A DNA stretch of 64,000 nt from Macrosoma leucophasiata (Eukaryota > Arthropoda > Insecta > Lepidoptera > Hedylidae), in assembly GCA_036365455.1 (NCBI GenBank), contig JAWQUS010000027.1:16666501-16730500 (forward strand), written 5' to 3'. The notes beneath the pieces were generated by a model. It was not told the DNA's origin, searched no databases, and was given only the letters and a program-made list of their open reading frames with translations. Of this stretch, positions 12,120-22,882 are shown piece after piece (position 1 is the stretch's first letter; each line of letters opens with the position of its first letter). The position numbers and the translations under genes are program-made.

Positions 12120-12290
12120 ACCACACCGCGCACACGCCGCCAAAATTCTATACAAACGTTGAAATAAAACTATTTTTAAGGATTTATCTCGAAAAAAAAA
12201 AATATTTTTAAAATCAACCCGACGTTTCGGTCGCTTTTCAGCTTCCGTGGTCCCGGGCAGACTGAGGTGACATTTGTCTGACAGAAGTTT
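12120..12290. repeat. Interspersed repeat with ccgacgtttcgg block
   Basis: The segment aaatcaacccgacgtttcgg, followed by tcgcttttcagcttccgtgg and tcccgggcagactgaggtga, is a block I recognise as recurrent in lepidopteran genomes; its class is not known to me. No second copy was seen in the window, so the call rests on memory. Overlapping small frames are not coding. Confidence 0.4.
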
Positions 12291-12574
12291 GAAAAAATTA
12301 TATGTAGCTACCTCCATCGATTTCGTAAACGCCTTGCGTAGCGTTCAGGATTAACACAATAATTACTTATGGTATCTTGAGGTCTTGCAGACTCTATACA
12401 AACGCTTAATTTGGTTTCTATTACACAGACATCAATCAGTGACTTGTATTTACACGCGCACCTGTGTGCGTAGCACGTACAAAGTACCAACCGCCAATGA
12501 ACCAATTGCCCATAAGAGGGGAAGGGGTGGAGTGATGCGGGCAAATCGGGCGGGACGTCAAAGTGTCCATTCTA

Positions 12575-12600
12575 TACGTAGTATTATTACATATTCTCTG
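12575..12600. repeat. Short 26-bp motif, first exact copy
   Basis: The 26 bp beginning tacgtagtattattacat recur exactly at 13400-13425, and 20 bp of them nearly exactly at 569-589. It sits next to a GC-rich patch (about 12500-12565), as does the copy at 569. It is probably the edge of a repeat family whose body has diverged. Confidence 0.5.
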
Positions 12601-12659
12601 CCAAAATGTACCCGGAAAATCGTGGTAGTTTGCATGTGTGCATACATTTTTTGTTTATA

Positions 12660-12735
12660 GGCTGTTGCATTCACATAAATCACAATGAATGTGAACTGTA
12701 TGCTTGTTTGCCATTTATATATCTTACGTAAAAAG
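12660..12735 (+). repeat. Family-A repeat, 3' tail only
   Basis: aatgtgaactgtatgcttg followed by tttgccatttatat and ttacgtaaaaaga matches the last part of family A in plus orientation. The 5' two thirds are missing, as in a truncated retrocopy. Confidence 0.45.
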
Positions 12736-12739
12736 ATAC

Positions 12740-13810
12740 CCGGGTGTCTAAGTTACAAATTAGGAACAAATAAAATGTTTAACGTATCATTTGTTTTCCG
12801 CGTAGGTACTCGTACCAGTGCATACACATTGTAGTCGCCTAGCTACATTATTTTTAACCACGCAAAAAAATATATAATGTATTCTATGTATTAGAATGAT
12901 TTACATTCCAGCGATGTCTTTAAGGCACTTGATAAATTCGATCCAATTTACATAGACATAATTACGACACGGAAAAAAGTGGTCGGACAAAAAACGATCA
13001 TCCATGGTTCTCGCGCCCGTAATGGCGACCGTGGGTGCTATCAACGTTCCATTATCTCCTCTTTGTTAACTTGGAAGTTATTACGGGGGTACTATTAATA
13101 TTTTTGAAACATCATATTGATGATCTCATTCAATTTTGATTCTTAAATTGTTTTGGGACAGCAATAATGACAATTTGAAATATTGGAAGAATGCTAACGG
13201 ATTGGTGCAAATCATGCAAAAATAAGAGGTAAAACACAAAATCACAGAAAAAAATCTTATTTTTTTTAGTTACGACAATTATTTTTAATGAATAAACTCG
13301 TAAAAAATCTTTACGATAACTATGATAATGACTGGACCTTAATAAAATAAAATAACAAACGATTCTATCATTATGAGGATATGAGAAGAAAGTCATTACT
13401 ACGTAGTATTATTACATATTCTCTGTCATTACTTATTCATTTAAAATAATGTAGGTAAGTAGGTAGATAGATATTTTTTTGTCACAATGTTCCTAGTTTT
13501 ACTTCGATACGGTAAATAAAAAACTAAATTCTTCATCGAATTGAACTTTACAACACGGCATGCACAAGTGACATTCTTTTCCGTGCATTTTGTTCACATT
13601 TGCATACCTTACATACTCTTTGGAACTAATGGATTGTTCTATGAAATCGTGGCACTAATGTCCTGATGTGTAACGAAAGGTATATAGAAATTTGCGTTGT
13701 AGGCACGTGCCCTAAGAATGTGATAAATTGGAAATGCCAGCGTCATTATAGGATTCGCTGACAGTTTATTATCGCATAGTTGTGATGCGAAGGAATATTG
13801 TACATCTACT
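12740..13810. other. No gene seen; second copy of the 26-bp motif at 13400-13425
   Basis: AT-rich sequence. The minus frame at 13130-13396 is hydrophobic low-complexity translation without a recognised domain. The exact second copy of the motif beginning tacgtagtattattacat lies at 13400-13425. Confidence 0.4.
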
Positions 13811-13999
13811 GGCTGGGTTGCATTGTATCATCATACTTTAACTTTGTTAAAGTCAAGTAAAGAAATGAGTTGCACCATTTGCTGATTGTTAAATGACATC
13901 GTAACTTTAACTGTAATCGGTCAAAAGGCGCAGGTTAGAGTTATTGTTAATGACAAATATCTGTCAAATACTGTTACAGTAATAAATAATAATAATAAT

Positions 14000-14110
14000 G
14001 GCAACCCATTATACGTCCCACTGCTGGGCACGAGTCTCTCCCCTTTTTGGGGGGAGGCCTGGAGCTTACTTCACCACGCTGCTCCAATGCGGATTTGTGG
14101 AGACTGTTAC
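14000..14110 (+). repeat. Dispersed repeat block (cccactgctgggcacgag type)
   Basis: The stretch with cccactgctgggcacgagtc, a ttttggggggaggcctgg block and ccacgctgctccaatgcgg is a block common in lepidopteran genomes; its class is unclear to me. A shorter copy is present at 40300-40370. Confidence 0.55.
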
Positions 14111-14205
14111 AGTGCTCAACAATTAATATTGCACATCGAGCCTAGGAAGGAGACTTCGGTTTCTTTTAGGTCTGTAGAGCGTTATCTTTTTCGCACCGTA
14201 CCTAT

Positions 14206-14640
14206 TTGACGTTTGTCGATCATTTTGATCAAGTATTGACCAATACCGGACTGTCAGTGCTTATGTTTCTCATGGGAGATTTCAACGCAAAATTGGGCGT
14301 TCGAGGTGATCATGAACTGAAAGTGGGACGATTTGGATATGGGCGACGAAACACCAGGGCTCAGACTCTGGCTGACTTCATGAAGAAAGAGAGCCTCTAC
14401 ATGATGAACTCTTTTTTCAAGCGGAAGTGCCGGACGTGGACCTGGAACAGTCCTGACGGTGCAACTAAAAATGAAATAGACTTCATTATGTCCACGAAGC
14501 GACATATATTCAGTGATGTCTCTGTGATCAATTCGGTCGAAACCGGCAGCGATCACCGAATGGTTAGAGGCACACTGAATATTAATGTCAAGCTGGAAAG
14601 ATCCCGGCTAATGAATTCTACGCTCCTACCAGTGCAATAG
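14206..14640 (+). pseudogene. RTE-type LINE endonuclease fragment (APE fold, C-terminal half)
   Basis: The 144-codon frame holds the second half of an exonuclease-endonuclease-phosphatase (APE-like) domain: MGDFNAK at residues 23-29 (metal/catalytic Asp25, Asn27), TWTWNSPDG at 77-85, NEIDFIM at 89-95 and the terminal GSDHRMV at 114-120 with the Asp-His pair. In RTE-type LINEs this domain nicks the target before reverse transcription. Here the N-terminal half (with the catalytic Glu) and the whole reverse transcriptase are missing, so it cannot be a working endonuclease. The frame itself is open over its length. Both ends coincide with the inner inverted repeats at about 14188 and 14641. Related copies in lepidopterans are often annotated 'craniofacial development protein 2-like'. 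Confidence 0.85.
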
Positions 14641-14852
14641 AGATAACGCTCTACGAAGTCGAAACGAGCCAATTTTCTTTTTCGCTGGCTCGATGTGCAA
14701 TATTAATTGTTCAGTATTGTATTTCACCTGTCACCCTGGTAACTTTAACATTGTCAAAAAAACGCAGTTCTTATCTGTTTTAAGTTAATGGTACTGTTTT
14801 TGTTACATTTGACCATAACTGTAACATTAACAAATATTTTGGTGTAACCGAA

Positions 14853-15810
14853 CGTTATGCTTAACCTATATAGTTACGCGTAAAATTTAATGTAGATGAA
14901 CAGATTATAATACTCGTACTTTTCTTGCTTGGATGTTTGTATGTAAAAAGTTTGCACACAGAATTTCGCACACAGATATTTGACCTAGAATGTAAAGCGC
15001 GAGAAGTTAAGAAAGGAAAGCAAAATAAAAAAGGTAGGTATAGTAAATTCAGCAAATAAATATTTTAACATTTTCATTGGTGACGAAACTTACCGGTAAA
15101 CTTAAATAATATGCAACTTTTTGCATATATTACCAATTATTTGTGCAAATATAATATCAAAACTATGCAAATTTTGGAATGATGACACAACAATGTCGTA
15201 GTTTCGTAACTACGAACATCCTCCACTTTTCGACCGTAACGTTACTAATGGAACGAATGTATCGTACCTATTAATATCACCTCTATACAACATGGTGTTA
15301 ATATAACGTATTTATATCCATAAAAGGTTTCGGTACACGCGATAGCCCTATCAATCTTTCTTGGTAAGAATTAAAAATTACTTCATTGTCTTGACCGTTT
15401 GTCCGGTTATTTAACTGAATATTACGAAGCCGGTCAACGAACCTCCGTGAGATTAAAAATAGTGTGCAGATGTAATGCGGGTTTCATTAACTCGCGATAT
15501 CACCAACACCAGTGAATGATATCAGATAAGATACACATGACGTTCCCGCATTCCCGCATTCTGGGGTCTTATTCTTGTAACGTTTTATAAGCACAATCAC
15601 AACTGAATGTTTTTTTTTTAATTGCCCTAGCAAAAGCCGCAAGTTTTGGAAGAAGTGAGAAGGCGCATCTACTTAGTTGATTTGATTTAACGAGTGTGAT
15701 GTAATGTAGGTGATAATTTTAGAATAAGGTGACAATTTAGCATGCGGTTCACTTGGATAGTAAGTGACTACGGCAGAGACAAAAACCAGAGGTTCAATAT
15801 TTTTTTTCAC
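14853..15810. other. No feature seen
   Basis: AT-rich sequence. No repeat copy or coding frame that I can support. Confidence 0.4.
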
Positions 15811-15814
15811 AGCC

Positions 15815-15995
15815 CCACACTAGATATATACCTGTGTCGTGGGTGCCGTTGTACACACACAACACATACACCCAGACCAGAAACAAATATCTGTAGGCAG
15901 TACAAACATTTGTCCCCGTGCGTCGATCGAACCCGTTACCCTTCGGATCAAGCGCAGATGGCGACAAATGCCCACAAAGACAAAGTTGCCCACTG
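15815..15995 (-). mobile_element. tRNA-derived SINE, diverged copy
   Basis: The minus-strand order is a tRNA-like head (about 15930-15995, with B-box text ggttcgatcgac) and then a body matching the copies at 18355-18518 and 49091-49230: tacaaacatttgtccccg, aaacaaatatctgtaggc and the acacaacacatacac block. The head is more altered than in the other two copies. Confidence 0.65.
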
Positions 15996-16217
15996 TACCT
16001 TTGTTCCTGGTAGTGTGTGAGGCTCTTGTCACCTTTTATTACTTTTATTCTTGAGTAATGTTTACTTTTACCTTATTTTCATTTCTTAAGCTGATAAGAG
16101 GATTTCAGATCCATAGTAAATGTCCTACTATATTGAAAATCTAAAAGAATGCTTCGGCCGCTGCCTCTATTGCGAACGTTTTTGTTTAGCAATTTCAAAT
16201 GTAGCTCAGTAATTCTT

Positions 16218-16498
16218 TTTTTAATGTGAAGAAGGTGGCAAACAAGCATGCAGTTGACATTGATGTTAACTGTTGACTGCAGCCTGTAGAAACCCACACA
16301 AAGACCAGAGGTCAAAATACAGATGCGTTGCTACCCCTGATGCCTTAGTTTACTGATTACTGGGCCATACATTACCATCTAACCGGAACACGATAGTGCT
16401 GAACAAACACTGCCATTTAGCGGCAGATAAATTAGATAATGCGGTGGTGCCTACGCCCTCGAGCTCCTACACTGGCACTCTACCACCAGTGAAAAATT
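16218..16498 (-). repeat. Family-A repeat, near full length
   Basis: From ttaatgtgaagaaggtggca (3' tail) through ttgactgcagcctgtag, accagaggtcaaaatac, accatctaaccggaacacg, tgccatttagcggcag and atgcggtggtgcctacg to actctaccaccagtgaaaaa (5' edge), the full block order is present on the minus strand. Confidence 0.7.
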
Positions 16499-16499
16499 G

Positions 16500-17240
16500 A
16501 GATTGCTTATAGACTCGATAGAGTCATTCAAGATTAATTTTGGAAGTCTTTGATCGCTATGAAGTCGGGGTGTACATAAGTTCTACTGTTTTCGGTTAAA
16601 GAAAGCTTTGGCCGCTGCCTATATTTTGTTTAGCAATAACAAATGTAGCGTAGAAATTCTATGAAATCAGAGATTTAGACCTAGTTTCAGTTTGTGAACT
16701 TATCTCAGCTGTCGTGCGATCACAATCGCCGGCAGTTAAACTTTTGTTATGACTAGATGTACTCGTTAATAGTAACACGAACCTACGAATAGACTCTCTG
16801 AACTTCACATCACAGGCATGTAATGTTACCTGGCGCAATGATTTTATCAATACATTTATGTATAGGGTTATCACATTCGTCTTTATATTTTTCTGATCTT
16901 TCTCTTTATTTATTTATAGAAAACATCACCCTCGATTTAACGCACATTACAATATATATCTGTGTACATTGTAAACCAAAACTTAATTCAATTATCTTAC
17001 TGCTATACTCATCATAATACACAGCTCCTTTGCCTCCTGTGAAAGTAGAGAAGAAAAAATGCCATTACAAAATCCTATATTACTCCCACGAACAATTTGG
17101 AACAAATATTGGCGAACAAAATATTTCTTTGAGCTTCTATACGCACATACTCCTCTAAAATGTGATATACATTATATTTTACTCTCAATATATTTTTCTT
17201 GATACGTTCTTTTTCCTCTGATAATTTTTTATGCAGATTT
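16500..17240. other. No feature seen
   Basis: No coding frame with a recognisable domain and no repeat copy that I could place. gaaagctttggccgctgcct near 16600 echoes gaatgcttcggccgctgcct at 16145, and both are followed by a ttgtttagcaat block, so a local duplication of about 60 bp flanks the family-A copy. Confidence 0.45.
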
Positions 17241-17244
17241 TTAA

Positions 17245-17395
17245 TGTAAATTCTCCTCTCCTATTAGTCGTAGCGTAGCGTGTGTTATAATTGCCTTCCT
17301 TTATAAATGGACTATCAAACTCAAACAGTTTTTATTGTAATTCGGACCAAAAGTACAGGATATTAGTGCGTTCAACTAAACAAAGAAAAAAGTAA
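17245..17395 (+). repeat. Diverged copy of the TAGCGGCCC-edge repeat
   Basis: tctcctattagtcgtagcg, ccttcctttataaatggact and tagtgcgttcaactaaacaa align in order with the repeat at 49525-49745 (cctattcgtcttagcgtg, ccttcctcgatagatgggct, tagcgcgttcaagcaaac). The 5' edge is missing. Confidence 0.5.
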
Positions 17396-17734
17396 TTTCT
17401 TTTGTAATATTACCAGGTATGAATAAATGTATCTTTTATTTATTTTTTTTAATAATAAAAAAAAATGTCAGCCCTATTTTCAAAATATCTATCTCCCTCC
17501 CTTTAAAAGACAAGAAAGAGACGGTGAAGCGCGTTCCTAAACAATAATACTCTTTGAACAGGTGCAGGTGTGCTTACACAAGATATTTTACTATCAACTA
17601 TCCACATCACGCTCGCGCTCTGCGACTCCCGTGTTTACATTCGATTTGAACACGAGCCGCCAATAACGTTTTGAGAACTACTTTGAGTCAAATGACGTTT
17701 AGATGTGAGAAGCGTTTAATGGGACTTTTAATAG

Positions 17735-17820
17735 CCGACACGGTTGGTGCAGTGGTTATCCTGGACTTCGATTTCGATCCTGGGTTCGATGCGTGCAATA
17801 GATCAAATAAAAAAGAAAAC
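17735..17820 (+). mobile_element. tRNA-derived SINE head
   Basis: A-box-like ttggtgcagtggtta and B-box-like gggttcgatgc are spaced as in a tRNA, followed by an A-rich stretch (aatagatcaaataaaaaag). The sequence does not form a clean cloverleaf. It is best read as a SINE head transcribed by RNA polymerase III. Confidence 0.55.
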
Positions 17821-17982
17821 TGTACGGTCGTTAGACATATTTGGGATTAGGTGTTTGCGTGAGGTTAAAGTGTATTTCATTTAGTTTTTACTGGTGGTAG
17901 AGTTCCAGTAGAGCTGGAAACTTAAAACCTGCTAAAAATAGGCTTCATCTGAAGTTAGCAACTATGTTAACAATGAAACACT

Positions 17983-18200
17983 AACTTACTGGTGGTAGAG
18001 TCCCAGTGCAGAGTCATGAAGGCGTAGGCACCACCGCATTGCTCTCTACGAGTATCTGCCGCCAAATTGAAGTGTTCAGCACTATCGTGTTGCAGGTAGA
18101 AAGTATAATGTATGGCTCCGTAATTACTATTACAGAGACATAGCAACATACATTTCAGGGTCAGCGACGTATCTCCATTTTGATCTCTGGTTTTTGTGTA
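17983..18200 (+). repeat. Family-A repeat, diverged
   Basis: The copy begins ttactggtggtagagtccc and keeps ggcgtaggcaccaccgcatt, gtgttcagcactatcgtgtt, ggctccgtaattac and ccattttgatctctgg in order, then loses the 3' tail after about 18200. Confidence 0.65.
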
Positions 18201-18354
18201 GATGAAATTCTGCCACCGCTCTTTTAGAAAAATAATACTCAAGAATGATAACAACCACATTAATTGTGTTCTCAAAAAGACAGTGTTCCGATAAAAAAAT
18301 AATAAAAAATAAAATCCGCTTACATTCATAGCTCCTCATTAGGTATTATATAAA

Positions 18355-18518
18355 CCTGAGTCGCAGATGCCGTTGTACACATACAACACATACACAAACA
18401 CCCAGACCCGAAACAAATATCTGTAGGCCATACAAATAATTGTTCCGGTGAGGGGATCGAACCCGCGACCCTTCGAATCAAACGGTGGTTTCGCACCGCT
18501 GGACTAACCGGGTCGTCG
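18355..18518 (-). mobile_element. tRNA-derived SINE
   Basis: On the minus strand the head reads gacccggttagtccagcgg (A-box) and, after about 40 nt, gggtcgcgggttcgatcccc (B-box), then a body with caattatttgtatggcc and tgtttgtgtatgtgttgt. The copies at 49091-49230 and 15815-15995 share head and body. RNA polymerase III transcription from the internal boxes is expected for the family. Small frames over it are not proteins. Confidence 0.75.
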
Positions 18519-18524
18519 TATACA

Positions 18525-18762
18525 TATATGTATGTATCTTCACGCCAGGTCCCTAACGGGGTAGGCAGAGAGTGTAGAGCGCCAGACATCCCGGTTCTGA
18601 CAAACCTCTCGTGCCTCGTCTACCTTCATCATTCTCTTCATACATGCACGCCGATTCCTAAGACTTTTGACCCCACCATCAGACAGAACTCGACCTATTT
18701 GGTCATGGTAGGTCAGCCTTGGTCTTCCTGGGCCTCTGCAACCATCCACATTCGCATTGTAT
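18525..18762 (-). mobile_element. LINE-like C-terminal coding remnant (family D)
   Basis: The minus-strand frame (18540-18782) reads a GRPRLTYHDQIG stretch, then RNRRACMKRMMKVDEA and a W-R-S-x-L-S-A-Y-P end. The GRPR...W-R-S...AYP pattern resembles the C-terminal tail of LINE polyproteins, but I cannot name the family. The terminal block ggtagg next to tcacgcc carries the solo motif discussed in the findings. Copies are at 39555-39745 (+), 39808-40030 (-) and 58030-58230 (+). It abuts the SINE at 18355-18518. Confidence 0.55.
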
Positions 18763-18794
18763 ACATATATTATCATACACATCTCTGCTATTAG

Positions 18795-19210
18795 TCTAGA
18801 AAAGCTGTTACCTCATATCATTCTCCTACAGTCTACTAGTACTACAACTACCCAATAAATAAAAATATACGACATTCAAAGATACGCTAAACAATACAAG
18901 AGAGCTGTGAAAATAATAGACAATAACAATTTGACAAATTCAGGCTCGTTAGTATGATGGGCTGTGGTAGTAGCAGGAGATTGATGTGCCTATCAACTAC
19001 CGCGGTAGTCTGGTATTCTATACATGTCTTTTGTTATGAGGTCTAAGCCCCACGCACGTGATCAATTTAAATCTTGTTTTTCTCGGGCTTAGCAGTACTG
19101 ACTTGATATATGAGTACTGATTATATCAAGTCAGTAGTCTCGCGCTTAGCACTTACTTACTTAATTGACTTTAATATGTTTACTGCTTTTTTCTCGCAAC
19201 TTCGTCCGCC
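18795..19210. other. No feature seen
   Basis: AT-rich sequence. A short palindromic stretch actgacttgatatatgagta/ctgattatatcaagtcagta (about 19098-19136) can fold on itself; nothing else is supported. Confidence 0.4.
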
Positions 19211-19212
19211 TA

Positions 19213-19561
19213 GAATTCGGAACAAAAATAAGCGTACTGGTGGTAGAGCTCCAGTCACGGAGCTCGCGGGCGTAGGCACCACCGCATTACCTAATATACT
19301 TGCAGTTAAATGGTAGTGTTCAGCACTATCGTGTTTCGGTCAGGTGGTAATGTACGGCTCTGTAATTTCCGGCACAGAGGCATAACACCTAATGCCTCAG
19401 GAGTGGCAGCGCATTTGCATTTTGACCTCTGGTCATTGTGTGGGTGTCTATAGGCTGCAGTCATCACTTAACATCAATGTGAACTGCACGCTTGTTTGCC
19501 ACTTTCATTACATAAAAAAGCGACTTTATATGTTAAAGTCGCTTCTTTTTGTTCCGAATTC
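19213..19561. mobile_element. Palindromic element holding a family-A copy
   Basis: The left arm 19213-19234 (gaattcggaacaaaaataag) pairs with the right arm 19540-19561 with one mismatch over 22 bp. Between the arms lie the family-A copy and a second hairpin, aagcgacttta (19518-19528) with taaagtcgctt (19534-19544). The layout suggests family A inserted into, or was captured by, a small foldback element. Confidence 0.65.
19235..19517 (+). repeat. Family-A repeat, full length
   Basis: One of the clearest copies: tactggtggtagagctccag, cgcgggcgtaggcaccaccg, aaatggtagtgttcagcac, aatttccggcacagaggc, ataggctgcagtcatcac, cgcttgtttgccactttc and a final attacataaaaaa, all in plus order. It serves as a reference for the family. 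Confidence 0.8.
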
Positions 19562-19669
19562 TAATTTTCATCCCCTATTTATTAAACCCTGGGTTGATTT
19601 TTTACTAAAAGGAAGCCTATATTTAACCCTTCATCTTGAATTTTAATTTTTATTCCAAACTGTAAAGAC

Positions 19670-19765
19670 CCGTACTAATTTTTAGGGTCCCGTTCCTACC
19701 TCAAAAGGAAACAACGGAACCCTTATAAGATCACTCATGCGTCTGTCGGTCTGTTTCCTTTGTTA
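19670..19765 (+). repeat. Dispersed 'tagggtcccgt...ggaaccc' repeat
   Basis: tttagggtcccgttcctacc, then aaacaacggaacccttataa and tgcgtctgtcggtctgtttc matches a short repeat common in lepidopteran genomes (tagggttccgtac...ggaaccc...ctgtccgtctgtc). Its class is not resolved. Confidence 0.5.
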
Positions 19766-19769
19766 ACTC

Positions 19770-22710
19770 CTATCAACTCCTATGTACGGACATAGTCCAG
19801 TTTTATTATGTGCCTATAGATACAAATGATAATTTCAAAGAATTTCAAAAAATATTTCTATATATTTTAATAACAGTAAGCATATGTTAGAATATTTATG
19901 AATATAATTGTATCTGTTATGTTATTATTTATTTAAATATTCCGCCGAGTTGCATAAAATAGTTGTAAGGTCAATTTTATTGACACGCACTCTTATAAAA
20001 ATTATTATAAGTGTGTGTGATAAAAGTATCATTATTATTTTACAGTTATTTTGCTTTTGGTCAACGTGAAAAATATAACATAAAATATAACAAGTGTCAC
20101 ACATAACAATCGTATCGTAAATGGAAATTCTTCATTATCATATTATTAACCCGACCATATCTAAATTTGAACTTAACACCTCTAAATAAAAATCTTCTCA
20201 GATGTTAAATCTCATTTGATTTACGACTAAATCAAACAATCATAAGTAGATACTGGAGGGTAATAATAATAAAATAGAGGCTTTGGGAGCGCCATAAAAT
20301 GAAAAACCGAATAAATGCGAGTTAAACTTGCGTGGTCTCGTACATGATTATAATATTGAGTTTCCTGGGTAATCTATGGGTGAACAAAACCTTTTTTTCA
20401 GAATTTTAAGCTTGTCGTTATTGCCGAGACAAGTAGGACCGTGTATTCATAAATAACTTTAAAACAAGTCATCAGAGAATTATAGAAAATAAAATTAAGT
20501 TTTCATAACTTAAACGTCACACTTTATATACTGCATTTAAAAAACATATATTATTTACTTTTCAAAGGTCAATTGCATGCATTTTCCTCTGCCTACCCCT
20601 TCGGGGATTACAGGCGTGAAGTAACGTTTACGTTTTATTTACATTTTTAAAATTGGTGTGTCCATGTTTCAAACAATTTAATTAAAATTTTCAATTTACT
20701 ATGTCTTTTTTGTATTCGCCATACGATTAAATAAATAAAATCAATTTAATTGAACTACGTGTCGTCGACTTATGTGATTTTCAATTCAATCAGTTTAATA
20801 GTTTTAAAGCCAATTGGCTTTTTTTTTCTGTGATGCATGGAATCCCAAAAGACAATTTAAATAAATATGCAGTTATTGTAGCAACTTTATAAGGTGTTTT
20901 TAAATACCACGCTCCACCGCCATCATAGTATAATTCCTAATTTCTTGCACGTAACTCCTGAGCATCCAGAACTTCGTAACACGGACGATTGGTGGCAATG
21001 AATATGAAATGAACATGTCGCCAAGTGGATAATAATACGAAGAGCGTGTTTTATGTATGCCTACTAACGCTGGGAAACAAATAGATACATATTATTAACT
21101 TACTCCCATATAAAGAACAATATACCCAATAAACCTATATTTAATAGTTACGTAGGTAAACAATATAAAAAAAAATATCTGACATGTACCGAGAAAATAT
21201 TCATAATGATAGATATATAGAGTTAAAAAACAGTCCTGAAGGATTTTAAATTATAATATATTCAGATTAATATAATATACAGATTAATTTTCCGGACACA
21301 TTCACTAACATATTTAATTATTTAGGTACACCTTGCTATAGGAACATAAAAAGCAACCTTGTTTCAGGCATGCCCAAAACGCAAGCCACAAGACTTCTCT
21401 TTGCTTATTTTTGTCCTAAACGTTGCGATTGTAATAGTTTCAGTGAATCATACGGTGTAAAATTAGTTTATTTACATTACTACACGTACGTAAATCCCAG
21501 AAGAGAAGTATTTTTATAGTTATCCGTGACTGGAGCTTAAAATAGTATGCGCGAACCGTAGGTACGCAAGGCGTGCATCGGCGTGATACGAGTCTTTTGC
21601 ATAGAAATCGGCTGTTTAATTCAAAATACTATTTGTCTCGAGGTGAACCGTAACTTTTAAATAATGAGAGTCTCTAAATTGTAAAGTTTTATGCATAAAG
21701 TTTAGGAACCCACGGAAAAAAATACATGACAGGTGAAGACTATAACCTCGCCTCCCCTCCAAAATAATTGGGATTTATATAGAAAAGTTTCCAAATTACA
21801 CTTATGGAAATCCTCATATTTATTGATGCCATCGACGACCGCCTCCACGAATTATTTGTTTGAGCAAATTTCATCCTTGTTATAAATGTTGTAAATTGAA
21901 GTTCTGCCCATAATTTATGTTTATTGACCAAAACTGGTTATATAATAGCACTTGCTTATTTATCTTCGACACTTTCAATTCGGCACGTCGGAAGTGCGTA
22001 ATGTGTACATGGTATGCACTATATCTAAGTAGAAAGTGATTCCTCAGTATATTTGTCAGCAACTTCGAAGTTATATTAAAGTTATGACATCAATACAAAG
22101 ATGTTCGTACAGTCACCTGTTCCGGCAGATGGTCTAGACAATATTTCACTGGACTAACCAATGGATATCATAAGGGGAGTCTTGCGCACGGAAATTAAAT
22201 TGTAAGTAAATGTCAGCCATGCTTATTAGCATGTGTAATGAAACACCAAGGTGTTCTAATGCGAAATAAGATATAATTTGTATGCTTACATATTACAGAA
22301 TATCTACATAGTATTTGGTCTCTCCCTGCTCTTGACCTTATTCTATGCTAAACAAAATAGGTCTTTCCCAAAAGTGCGAACGTGAAAGATAATTTTCCCA
22401 ATATAGCAGGGGATATTTAAACCATTGAATTGTATTTATTTATTTCAATATAAGGAATACATACAATCTTCTAATATATAAAAATTAATGTTTGTCTGTA
22501 TGTCCTTTATAGAATCGTAAACTATGCATTTAGTCATGTGATGATCTTTAGCAAAGTTGTTGTGCACGAAGGTTTCTGAGTTGGCAAATTCGACAGATGT
22601 CGCCACTGTCATTTTTTAGTTGGTGGCGTAGCAACGCTCTCAGGTTAAAGCTAGCTTTAAATAAAAAACATCGAAAAATCTTGAATAGGTTTGTTTGTTT
22701 AATAAATTGT
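19770..22710. other. Unassigned AT-rich sequence; one solo hairpin motif
   Basis: No coding frame or RNA gene is supported. At about 20587-20622 the motif cctctgcctaccccttcggg followed by gattacaggcgtgaag is a solo copy of the family-D end motif in minus orientation. The rest shows nothing that I recognise. Confidence 0.4.
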
Positions 22711-22714
22711 AAAG

Positions 22715-22882
22715 TGTGTAATGGAAATGGCAAACAAGCATGCAGTTCACATTGATGTTAAGTGATGACTGCAGCCTATAGGCACCCACACAAATACCAA
22801 GGTCAAAATGCAGATGCGCTACCACTCCTGAGGCCTAAGGTGTTATGCCTTTGTGCCGGAAATTACAGGGCCGTAAATATTC
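22715..22882 (-). repeat. Family-A repeat, 3' half
   Basis: gtgtaatggaaatggcaaac, atgcagttcacattgatg, gtgatgactgcagcctatag, gaggcctaaggtgttatgcc and gtgccggaaattacagggcc follow family A on the minus strand. The copy breaks off at about 22882, just before a solo family-D end motif at about 22908-22940 (acttcacgcgtgtgttcccc). Confidence 0.65.

Larger units (their letters stand above)
13813..14852. mobile_element. Nested MITE-like composite carrying a LINE fragment
   Basis: The left edge starts ctgggttgcatt and the right edge, read in reverse complement, starts gttcggttacaccaaaatat, close to the MITE end at 11557. Inside, a (taa)n run, a dispersed block at 14000-14110 and an inner inverted repeat pair (14118-14187 with 14641-14711) bracket an RTE-type endonuclease frame. 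The inner arms include 25 bp matching perfectly (14118-14142 with 14687-14711) and 14 bp matching perfectly (14174-14187 with 14641-14654). The outer ends are diverged, so the outer boundary is less secure than the inner one. Confidence 0.55.

Noticed and set aside
12308..12660. Overlapping frames on both strands of 78 and 91 codons
   Set aside because: They lie in a repeat-edge and GC-patch region without recognisable protein features.
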